Origin: Rhizobiales bacterium UBA697
Lineage (GTDB): Bacteria > Pseudomonadota > Alphaproteobacteria > Rhizobiales > Ancalomicrobiaceae
Assembly (NCBI GenBank): GCA_002298965.1
Contig: DBMN01000009.1
Location: 1 to 5,314, forward strand
Direction of reading: 5' to 3'
DNA: 5,314 bases
In this document: in pieces, positions 1 through 5,066 of the stretch
Layout: each line of letters begins with the position of its first letter
How positions within the stretch are numbered: the first letter of the stretch is position 1
Made by a program: the position numbers and the translations under genes
The notes under the pieces: generated by a model
Told to the model about the DNA's origin: nothing
The model's input: only the letters and a program-made list of their open reading frames with translations
Database searches by the model: none

Positions 1-1
1 C

Positions 2-88
2 GCCCCCGCCCCCACTCCGACCGCCGCCCCGGCGCCGCGCACCAAGCGGCGGCCGGCATCGTCGAGCGATCAGGGATCGCTGTTCTGA
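2..88 (+). CDS. C-terminal end of an upstream gene, possibly exonuclease VII large subunit (partial)
   Basis: Reading from base 2, 28 codons stay open to a TGA at 86-88. They encode a Pro/Ala-rich stretch (APAPTPTAAPAP), a basic patch (RTKRRP), then SSSDQGSLF at the terminus. A low-complexity linker ending in a short hydrophobic motif is typical of a real protein C-terminus. QGSLF resembles the beta sliding clamp-binding pentapeptide (QxxLF type) found at the ends of DNA replication and repair proteins. From memory, alphaproteobacterial XseA (exonuclease VII large subunit) often ends in a similar QGSLF, so that is the leading guess. Other clamp-binding proteins, such as a Y-family polymerase, remain possible. 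The SDR gene starts only 19 bases after the stop, so the two could be co-transcribed. No catalytic domain is in the window, so identity is uncertain. Confidence 0.6.
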   Translation, partial: APAPTPTAAPAPRTKRRPASSSDQGSLF

Positions 89-94
89 ACCACC

Positions 95-100
95 GGAGGG
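95..100 (+). promoter_or_regulatory. Ribosome binding site of the SDR gene
   Basis: GGAGGG ends 7 bases before the ATG at 108. This supports that start over the internal ATGs. It lies in the 19-base gap after the upstream stop, so translation could continue from the same transcript. Confidence 0.75.
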
Positions 101-107
101 ACGACGC

Positions 108-887
108 ATGGATCTCGGGATCGCCGGCCGCAAGGCCATCGTCTGCGCCGCGTCCAAGGGGCTGGGACGTGCCACCGCGCTGTCGCTCGGCCGCGCCGGG
201 GTCGATCTCGTGATCGTCGCGCGCGGCCGCGAGGCCCTGGAAGCGACCGCCGAGGACATCCGCCGCGAGACCGGCGCGCGCGTCGTGACGCTTCCCGCCG
301 ACGTCACGACGAAGGAAGGCCGCGCGGCGATCGTCGCGGCGCGGCCCGATCCCGACATCCTGATCAACAATGCCGGCGGCCCGCCGCCCGGCGACTTCCA
401 CGACTGGGACGAGGAGACCTGGCACGCCGCGGTCGAGGCCAACATGGTGGCGCCGATCATGCTGACGCGAGCCCTCGTCGACGGCATGGCGGCGCGCGGC
501 TTCGGGCGGATCGTCAACATCACCTCCGGCGCGGTCAAGGCGCCGATCCCGGTGCTCGGGCTCTCCAACGGTGCGCGTTCGGGGCTCACGGGCTTCATGG
601 CGGGGCTCGCCCGGCAGATGGCGGGAAAGGGCGTCGTCATCAACAATCTGCTGCCCGGTCAGTTCGACACGGATCGGCTGGCCGCGACGATGCGGGCGGA
701 GGCCGCGCGGGCCGGGATTTCCGAGGACGAGGCGCGGGCCAGAGCGCGCGCGACGATCCCGGCGGGGCGGATCGGCGACCCGGCCGAATTCGGCGAGGTC
801 GCCGCCTTCCTGTGCTCGGTGCATGCCGGATTCCTCGTCGGACAGAACATTCTTCTGGACGGCGGCAAGTATCCGGGAACGTTCTGA
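108..887 (+). CDS. SDR-family NAD(P)-binding oxidoreductase with altered catalytic residues
   Basis: 259 residues, the usual length for a classical short-chain dehydrogenase/reductase of the FabG-like type; soluble, with no signal peptide. The Rossmann glycine motif is at about 13-20 (CAASKGLG), the cofactor-side D65 is in LPADV, NNAG is at 87-90, and the structural/catalytic Asn is N112. The strand ending in the catalytic Ser is NITS (137-140, S140). PG at 183-184 and the C-terminal LLDGG (249-253) are also family hallmarks. The YxxxK motif expected about 13 residues after S140 reads SNGAR (153-157), so Tyr is replaced by Ser and Lys by Arg. The fold and NAD(P) binding look sound, but standard Tyr/Lys chemistry should not be assumed. 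The substrate cannot be inferred. As I recall, related SDR sequences with an LSNxxR motif exist, so this may be a clade trait rather than decay. The start is supported by GGAGGG at 95-100. Confidence 0.92.
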   Translation: MDLGIAGRKAIVCAASKGLGRATALSLGRAGVDLVIVARGREALEATAEDIRRETGARVVTLPADVTTKEGRAAIVAARPDPDILINNAGGPPPGDFHDWDEETWHAAVEANMVAPIMLTRALVDGMAARGFGRIVNITSGAVKAPIPVLGLSNGARSGLTGFMAGLARQMAGKGVVINNLLPGQFDTDRLAATMRAEAARAGISEDEARARARATIPAGRIGDPAEFGEVAAFLCSVHAGFLVGQNILLDGGKYPGTF

Positions 888-909
888 TCGCGCGCCCTTG
901 CGCTCGATC
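886..909 (+). terminator. Fold-back at the SDR stop codon, possible terminator
   Basis: GATCG (886-890) pairs with CGATC (905-909). After one C/T mismatch, GCGC (892-895) pairs with GCGC (900-903), leaving a CCTT loop. The stem begins on the SDR stop codon. There is no U-tract (AAAGC follows), so it is not a canonical intrinsic terminator. Its right arm overlaps the FixK/FNR-like box at 898-911, so some of the symmetry may belong to that site. Confidence 0.35.
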
Positions 910-911
910 AA
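898..911 (+). promoter_or_regulatory. Candidate FixK/FNR-family binding site upstream of the USP gene
   Basis: TTGCGCTCGATCAA matches the FixK-type pattern TTG(A/C)-N6-(T/G)CAA. Its right half, ATCAA, is a perfect FNR half-site, and the left half TTGCG matches TTGAT at 3 of 5 positions. It sits 10 bases after the SDR stop and 111 bases before the USP start, a normal distance for an activator site. If it acts as a class II site (centre near -41.5), transcription would start around 946. No convincing -10 hexamer is visible, which is common at alphaproteobacterial promoters. Universal stress proteins are frequent FNR/FixK targets, so the context agrees. Confidence 0.55.
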
Positions 912-1010
912 AGCCCGACCGAACGTGCCATGCGAAGGTCGAACATCCCCGGCGCGAGAAGCCGGTCCGACGCCGCGGTCGGGGCCCCGAATCGCGGCAA
1001 GCGAACAACG

Positions 1011-1017
1011 AAGGAGG
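1011..1017 (+). promoter_or_regulatory. Ribosome binding site of the universal stress protein gene
   Basis: AAGGAGG, a near-perfect Shine-Dalgarno sequence, ends 5 bases before the ATG at 1023. It decides the start against an in-frame ATG at 930, whose extra 31 residues are basic and unlike a USP N-terminus. Confidence 0.88.
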
Positions 1018-1022
1018 CCGCC

Positions 1023-1883
1023 ATGACGATCAAGGACATGCTGGTTCTCGTCGACAACGGCACGGCCGCGCCCGCCGGCGCGACGCCGCGCCCGCTCGGC
1101 CCCGCCCCGTCGGCGGCATTGGAACTCGCGGCAAGGCTCGGCGCCCACGCCACCGGCGTGGCGCTGGCGGTCGATCCGATCGTGCCCGGCTTCGTCGTGG
1201 CGCCGCTGCCGGTCGAAGTGATCGAACAGGCCCGCCGCCAGGCGATCGCCGTCGCCGACGAGGCGGCTTCGGCTTTCTCGGCGGAGGCGACGCGGCTCGG
1301 CGTCGGCCACGAGACGCGGATCTCCGAGATCCTGATGGGCGGGGTGCCGGAAGGCTTCGCCGCCGCCGCCCGCACCACCGATCTGGTGGTGATCGGCCAG
1401 GACGATCCCGACCATCCCGAGCCGATGCGCGAGGCGATGATCGAGACCGCTCTCTTCGAAGGCGCCGCGCCGATGCTGCTGGTGCCCTACATCGTCAAGG
1501 CGCCGCTCTCCTTCGATCGGGTGATGATCGGCTGGGACGGCGGGCGCACCGCGGCGCGCGCGGTCCATGCCGCGCTGCCGATCCTGAAGCTCGCCAAGAA
1601 GATCTCGGTCGTGATGATCGACCGGGCCGGATCGCAGCCGGGACAGCCCGGCGCCGATCTCGCCGAATGGCTGGCGCGCCACGATCTGAAGATCGACGTC
1701 GAGCAGATCGAGGCCGGCGACGTCGCCGTCGCCGATGCGCTGCTCGACCACGCCGCCGACCGGTCGTTCGACGTGCTGGTGATGGGCGGATACGGCCACA
1801 GCCGGGTCAGGGAGTTCCTGCTCGGCGGCGCCACCCGCGGCATTCTCGCCTCCATGACCCTGCCGGTCCTGATGGCGCACTGA
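1023..1883 (+). CDS. Universal stress protein with two tandem USP domains
   Basis: 286 residues, the usual size of tandem-domain UspA-family proteins; cytoplasmic, with no signal peptide. Domain 1 spans about 3-155: it opens with DMLVLVD (D11 at the usual nucleotide-site Asp) and ends with the PMLLVP strand (150-155). Domain 2 spans about 163-286, opening with FDRVMIGWDGG (164-174) and ending LPVLM. Domain 2 carries the ATP-binding G-2x-G-9x-G signature: G255, G258 and G268 in GGYGHSRVREFLLGG. Domain 1 has IGQDDPDHPEP (124-134) where that loop should be, so it probably does not bind ATP in the usual way. Such proteins accumulate under starvation, redox or low-oxygen stress and act by nucleotide-dependent interaction with partners rather than by a defined reaction. 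A candidate FixK/FNR box lies 111 bases upstream and a Pat-like acetyltransferase gene begins 185 bases downstream. Confidence 0.93.
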   Translation: MTIKDMLVLVDNGTAAPAGATPRPLGPAPSAALELAARLGAHATGVALAVDPIVPGFVVAPLPVEVIEQARRQAIAVADEAASAFSAEATRLGVGHETRISEILMGGVPEGFAAAARTTDLVVIGQDDPDHPEPMREAMIETALFEGAAPMLLVPYIVKAPLSFDRVMIGWDGGRTAARAVHAALPILKLAKKISVVMIDRAGSQPGQPGADLAEWLARHDLKIDVEQIEAGDVAVADALLDHAADRSFDVLVMGGYGHSRVREFLLGGATRGILASMTLPVLMAH

Positions 1884-1892
1884 ACGGCCACG

Positions 1893-1915
1893 CCCCGCCG
1901 AAGGAGACGGCGGGG
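1893..1915 (+). terminator. GC-rich hairpin after the USP gene, probable terminator or attenuator
   Basis: CCCCGCCG (1893-1900) and CGGCGGGG (1908-1915) form a perfect 8-bp stem around the 7-base loop AAGGAGA. It starts 9 bases after the USP stop. No T-run follows, so termination would be imperfect or Rho-assisted, and readthrough into the Pat-like gene is possible. The loop resembles a Shine-Dalgarno sequence, but no credible gene follows it. Confidence 0.6.
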
Positions 1916-2018
1916 TGACGGCCGACGAGACGCGGCGAGACGGCGCAAGACCGCCCGCCGCGGTGGACTCGAGGGAGGAGACGCTCGGGTCGAGGCGAAC
2001 CCGCAACCCGACGCGTGC

Positions 2019-2034
2019 CCACTCGCAGGAGTGG
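2019..2034 (+). other. Small inverted repeat in the leader of the Pat-like gene
   Basis: CCACTC (2019-2024) and GAGTGG (2029-2034) form a perfect 6-bp stem with a GCAG loop, 24 bases before the ribosome binding site. It may be a weak leader hairpin or a regulator site, but short stems arise easily in GC-rich DNA. Confidence 0.25.
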
Positions 2035-2058
2035 CCGCGTCCCGCTGCCGCGCATCCC

Positions 2059-2063
2059 GAGGA
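2059..2063 (+). promoter_or_regulatory. Ribosome binding site of the Pat-like gene
   Basis: GAGGA ends 5 bases before the ATG at 2069. With the family-typical N-terminus MAIRNLDGIFQPRSI, it fixes this start over an upstream in-frame ATG at 2015. Confidence 0.7.
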
Positions 2064-2068
2064 ATTCC

Positions 2069-4795
2069 ATGGCCATTCGCAATCTCGACGGCATCTTCCA
2101 GCCCCGATCGATCGTGATCATCGGACCGGAACACATCGGTGCGGCCGCGCTCGACGTGTTCTTCCGCAACTTCCTGCGCGGCGGCTTCAAGGGGCGGACG
2201 ACGCTGGCCGGCGTGAAGCCGCCGGCCGACTGGAAGGGCGACGTCGTCGCCTCCTTCGCCGACTTCCAGGGATCGGCCGATCTCGCCGTGGTCCTGTCGG
2301 GCGCCGACAGCGCGCTCGACGTGGTCGAGGCGCTGGGGGCGCGCGGCATGAAGGCGGCGCTGTTCCTGTCGCGCGGTTACGACGAATGGCCCTTCGGCGT
2401 CACCCGTCAGGTGCTGGCGGCGGCGCGGGCCAACGGCATCCGTCTGGTCGGGCCGGGCAGCCTCGGTGTCGTCAGCCCGCATGCCGGGCTCGACCTGTCG
2501 CTCGCCGCCCGCGCGGTGAAGAAGGGCGAGCTGGCGCTGGTGTCGCGCTCGGGCGCGGTGATCAACTCGACGCTCGCCTGGGCCGAGGCCAACGGCATCG
2601 GCTTCTCCTCGGTCGTCTCGCTCGGCCAGAAGGTCGACGTCGACATCGGCGACCTGCTCGATCACTTCTGCGCCGACTATCGCACCCGCGCCGTGCTGGT
2701 GCAGCTCGAGGCGATCTGGTCGCCCTCGAAGTTCCTGTCGGCGGCGCGCGCCTGCGCCCGCACCAAGCCGGTCATCGTCATCCGCTCCGGCACCAGCCGC
2801 GACAACCGGATGGTCGGCAACACCCATTCGACCCGGCTCGCCACCACCGACTGGGTCTACGACGCCGCCTTCCGCCGTGCCGGCCTGGTGCGCGTCGACA
2901 GTATCGACGAGCTGTTCGACGCCGCCGAGACCATCACCCGGGTCAAGCCGGTGCCCTGCCGCAAGGTGGCGGTGATCGCCAACGGCCGCAGCCTCGCCAC
3001 CATCGCCATCGACCATCTCGCCAAGAACGGCGGCGAGCTCGCCGCCTTCTCGGCCGAGACGATCGAGGCGCTGTCGCCGCTGGTCCGGCTCGGGCGCGAG
3101 GCGGGCAACCCGCTGACGCTGCCCGACGACGCCGACGCCGAGACCTTCGGCAAGGCGATCGAGGCGGTCGTGGTCGACCCGGCGGTTGAATCCGTCATGG
3201 TGCTGCATGCGCCGTCGGTCTTCGTCGACGCCACCGAGGTCGCCAAGCGCATCGCCGGCATCGCCCAGGCGCAGGCCAAGAAGATCGGCCGCAAACGGCC
3301 GATCACCACCTCGTTCCTCGACCTCACCGAGGAGGCCGACGCCATCCTCCATGCCGCCGGCGTGCCCTGCCACCCGACGCCGGAGGAAGCCGTGCGCTCC
3401 TTCGGCCATCTGGTGCGCTACATCCAGGCGCAGGAACGGCTGATGGCGATCCCCGAGCGCCTGCCGGAGAGCTACCAGCCGCGCCAGGAGATCGGCCGGG
3501 CGGTCGTCGAGGCGGCGCTGGCGGAGGGCCGCGAGTGGCTGTCGCCGGTGCAGGTGCGCGATCTGCTCGCCGCCTACGACATCCCGGTGCTGCCGACGGT
3601 GCTCGCCCCCGACGCGGCGGCGGCGGTGGCGGCGGCGCGGCCGCATCTCGCCGAGGGCAAGCGCGTCGTCCTGAAGATCGCCTCGCGCGAGATCGCCTTC
3701 AAGTCGGACGTCGACGGCGTCAAGCTCGGCCTGCGCTCGGAAGCCCAGGTCGAGGCGGCGGCGACGGAGATGATCGAGCGCATCCGCGCCCGCTTCCCCG
3801 ACAAGCACGTCGACGGCGTCATCGTCATGCCGATGGTCGAGAAGCGCTTCGGCATCGAGCTGCTCGCCGGCATCGCCGACGACTTCGTCTTCGGCCCCGT
3901 CGTGGTCTTCGGTCAGGGCGGCACTTCGGTCGAGGTGGTGGGCGACCGCGCCCTCGACCTCGTGCCGCTCGACATGAACCTCGCCACCGCGCTGATCGCC
4001 GAGACCCGCGTCTCCAGGCTGATGGCGGGCTATCGCAACCGGCCGCCGGTCGACATCCACGAGGTGGCGCTGACGCTGTGCAAGCTGTCGCGGCTGGCGA
4101 TCCATCTGCCGGAGATCCGCGAACTCGACCTCAATCCGCTGGTCGCCGACCACGAGGGCGTCATCGTCCTCGACGCGCGGGTCCGGATCCAGCCGATCGT
4201 CAATCGCACCGGCAAGATCGGCCATCCCCGCCTCGCCATCCGCCCCTATCCGAAGGAATGGGAGCGCGAGACGCAGCTGAAGGACGGTCGCGCCGTCCTG
4301 ATGCGGCCGATCCGGCCGGAGGACGAGGCGCTCTATCCGGAGTTCTTCACCGAGGTCACGCCGGAGGATCTGCGCCTCAGGTTCTTCGCGCCGATCAAGG
4401 ACTTCTCCCACGCGTTCCTGGCCAAGCTGACCCAGCTCGACTACGACCGCGCCATCGCCTTCGCGGCGATCGAGAAGCAGTCGGGCAAGCTGCTCGGCGC
4501 CGTCCGGCTCCATGCCGACCCCGATCATCTCACCGGCGAATACGCCATCCTGCTGCGCTCCAACCTCAAGGGTCAGGGGCTCGGCTGGAAGCTGATGAAG
4601 CTGATGATCGAATGGGCCAAGGCCGACGGCCTGTCGGCGGTCAAGGGCGAGATCCTGCGCGAGAACCGCACGATGATCTCGATGTGCGAGGCGCTCGGCT
4701 TCAAGGTCCAGTCCTCTCCCGACGACGAATCCGTGGCGCTCGTCACCCTGCCGATCGACAAGGTCGACGACCCGGCCTCGCTGCCGGGTCAGTGA
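2069..4795 (+). CDS. Fused NDP-forming acyl-CoA synthetase / GNAT acetyltransferase (Pat-type protein lysine acetyltransferase)
   Basis: 908 residues, matching fused Pat-type enzymes of about 880-920. Order: CoA-binding Rossmann domain (about 8-135), succinyl-CoA ligase-like domains (about 150-290 and 300-455), ATP-grasp domain (about 485-710), GNAT domain (about 737-895). H253 in NTHST aligns with the phospho-His of ADP-forming acetyl-CoA synthetases, and E214 (VQLEAI) with the partner Glu. ATP-grasp hallmarks are VVLKIAS (533-539), FGQGG (614-618) and ELDLNP (685-690). The HKSD motif reads FKSD (544-547), so the second active-site His is Phe. The GNAT acetyl-CoA loop is KGQGLG (834-839), and E824 (GEYAI) is a candidate general base. 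Known relatives acetylate a lysine of acyl-CoA synthetases and shut them off; other proteins are possible targets. No cyclic-nucleotide domain is present. The last nine residues lie in a 35-bp repeat. Family assignment is firm; synthetase activity is doubtful. Confidence 0.93.
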   Translation: MAIRNLDGIFQPRSIVIIGPEHIGAAALDVFFRNFLRGGFKGRTTLAGVKPPADWKGDVVASFADFQGSADLAVVLSGADSALDVVEALGARGMKAALFLSRGYDEWPFGVTRQVLAAARANGIRLVGPGSLGVVSPHAGLDLSLAARAVKKGELALVSRSGAVINSTLAWAEANGIGFSSVVSLGQKVDVDIGDLLDHFCADYRTRAVLVQLEAIWSPSKFLSAARACARTKPVIVIRSGTSRDNRMVGNTHSTRLATTDWVYDAAFRRAGLVRVDSIDELFDAAETITRVKPVPCRKVAVIANGRSLATIAIDHLAKNGGELAAFSAETIEALSPLVRLGREAGNPLTLPDDADAETFGKAIEAVVVDPAVESVMVLHAPSVFVDATEVAKRIAGIAQAQAKKIGRKRPITTSFLDLTEEADAILHAAGVPCHPTPEEAVRSFGHLVRYIQAQERLMAIPERLPESYQPRQEIGRAVVEAALAEGREWLSPVQVRDLLAAYDIPVLPTVLAPDAAAAVAAARPHLAEGKRVVLKIASREIAFKSDVDGVKLGLRSEAQVEAAATEMIERIRARFPDKHVDGVIVMPMVEKRFGIELLAGIADDFVFGPVVVFGQGGTSVEVVGDRALDLVPLDMNLATALIAETRVSRLMAGYRNRPPVDIHEVALTLCKLSRLAIHLPEIRELDLNPLVADHEGVIVLDARVRIQPIVNRTGKIGHPRLAIRPYPKEWERETQLKDGRAVLMRPIRPEDEALYPEFFTEVTPEDLRLRFFAPIKDFSHAFLAKLTQLDYDRAIAFAAIEKQSGKLLGAVRLHADPDHLTGEYAILLRSNLKGQGLGWKLMKLMIEWAKADGLSAVKGEILRENRTMISMCEALGFKVQSSPDDESVALVTLPIDKVDDPASLPGQ

Positions 4796-4798
4796 TCG
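4764..4798 (+). repeat. 35-bp direct repeat, copy 1 (end of the Pat-like gene)
   Basis: This 35-base segment recurs without mismatch at 5032-5066, 268 bases away. It holds a perfect 8-bp stem (GACCCGGC 4769-4776, GCCGGGTC 4783-4790, loop CTCGCT), then TCAGTGATCG. Here it encodes the last nine residues (DDPASLPGQ) and the TGA (4793-4795) of the Pat-like gene. On the minus strand it also carries the stop triplet (TCA, 4789-4791) that ends the facing gene in copy 2. Confidence 0.95.
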
Positions 4799-4834
4799 AG
4801 GCGCAGCCGAACCGGACACATGGACGTGCCTCGC

Positions 4835-4859
4835 GACTCCCCCCCTCAGGGGAGGGGTC
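4835..4859 (+). repeat. Palindromic intergenic repeat, copy A
   Basis: GACTCCCCCC folds against GGGGAGGGGTC around a TCA loop, with one G-T pair and one mismatch. The core CCCCTCAGGGGAGGG (4842-4856) matches the reverse complement of 4955-4969 at 13 of 15 bases, so A and B are inverted copies of one element. Similar CCCCTC/GAGGGG repeats followed by GGGTGGGG are, from memory, abundant between alphaproteobacterial genes. It may help terminate transcription of the Pat-like gene, whose stop is 39 bases upstream. Confidence 0.65.
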
Positions 4860-4869
4860 GGGGGTGGGG
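4849..4869 (+). other. G-quadruplex motif
   Basis: Four G-runs of 4, 4, 5 and 4 bases are separated by A, TC and T. This meets the strict G-quadruplex pattern with very short loops. It is on the sense strand 53 bases after the Pat-like stop, so it could form in the non-template DNA or in the 3' end of the mRNA. It competes with the hairpin at 4835-4859 for the same G-runs. Confidence 0.6.
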
Positions 4870-4952
4870 TGACGGGGCGTCGGATTTCACGAAGAACGCA
4901 GCCTCCCTACCCCGCCGAACCGCCGAACCCCACCCGCCTCGCATCCGCTCGG

Positions 4953-4975
4953 CACCCTCTCCTGAAGGGAGGGTG
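4953..4975 (+). repeat. Palindromic intergenic repeat, copy B (inverted relative to copy A)
   Basis: CACCCTCTC (4953-4961) pairs with GGGAGGGTG (4967-4975) around CTGAA, giving nine pairs including one G-T. Read on the minus strand, its core CCCTTCAGGAGAGGG matches copy A at 13 of 15 bases, and farther along that strand it also reaches GGGTGGGGT, as copy A does. On the minus strand it lies about 80 bases beyond the stop of the facing gene, mirroring the position of copy A for the Pat-like gene. Confidence 0.65.
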
Positions 4976-5031
4976 AAGACGCGGCAAAGCCTCGCATCTC
5001 ACCACGACCGTCGGCGCCGCCTCGAAACCCC

Positions 5032-5066
5032 TCGACGACCCGGCCTCGCTGCCGGGTCAGTGATCG
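5032..5066 (+). repeat. 35-bp direct repeat, copy 2 (end of the minus-strand gene)
   Basis: Identical to 4764-4798. Its hairpin (5037-5058) overlaps the stop (TCA, 5057-5059) of the minus-strand gene, so on that strand the hairpin begins within the stop codon and could act as a terminator or 3' stabiliser. Bases 5060-5066 are coding for that gene. The homology ends abruptly at both edges. Confidence 0.95.

Noticed and set aside
812..1918. A 368-residue plus-strand frame overlapping the SDR and USP genes
   Set aside because: It is an Arg/Ala/Gly-rich shadow frame across two well-supported genes, with no domain and no good start.
1915..3189. GTG-started frame placed after the AAGGAGA loop of the hairpin behind the USP gene
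   Set aside because: The ribosome-site-like loop is buried in a hairpin, and the reading frame is a low-complexity shadow of the Pat-like gene.
1487..4819. A 1110-residue minus-strand open frame antisense to the Pat-like gene
   Set aside because: It is rich in Arg, Asp, His, Gly and Leu, has no recognisable domain, and is opposite a clearly conserved coding frame. Long antisense frames are expected in DNA this GC-rich.
3535..4872. A 445-residue plus-strand frame inside the Pat-like gene
   Set aside because: It is an out-of-frame, Arg-rich shadow. The overlapping frame encodes recognisable ATP-grasp and GNAT domains.
4913..4928. CGCCGAAC repeated twice in tandem
   Set aside because: Only two 8-base units in GC-rich intergenic DNA; too little to call a repeat locus.
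4796..5056. Hidden small RNA, tRNA or small protein in the convergent gap
   Set aside because: No cloverleaf, no start codon with a ribosome site and no conserved-looking frame; the gap is accounted for by repeats and hairpins.
4764..5066. CRISPR array
   Set aside because: Only two repeat units 268 bp apart, with no regular spacers; the repeat overlaps the coding ends of two genes.
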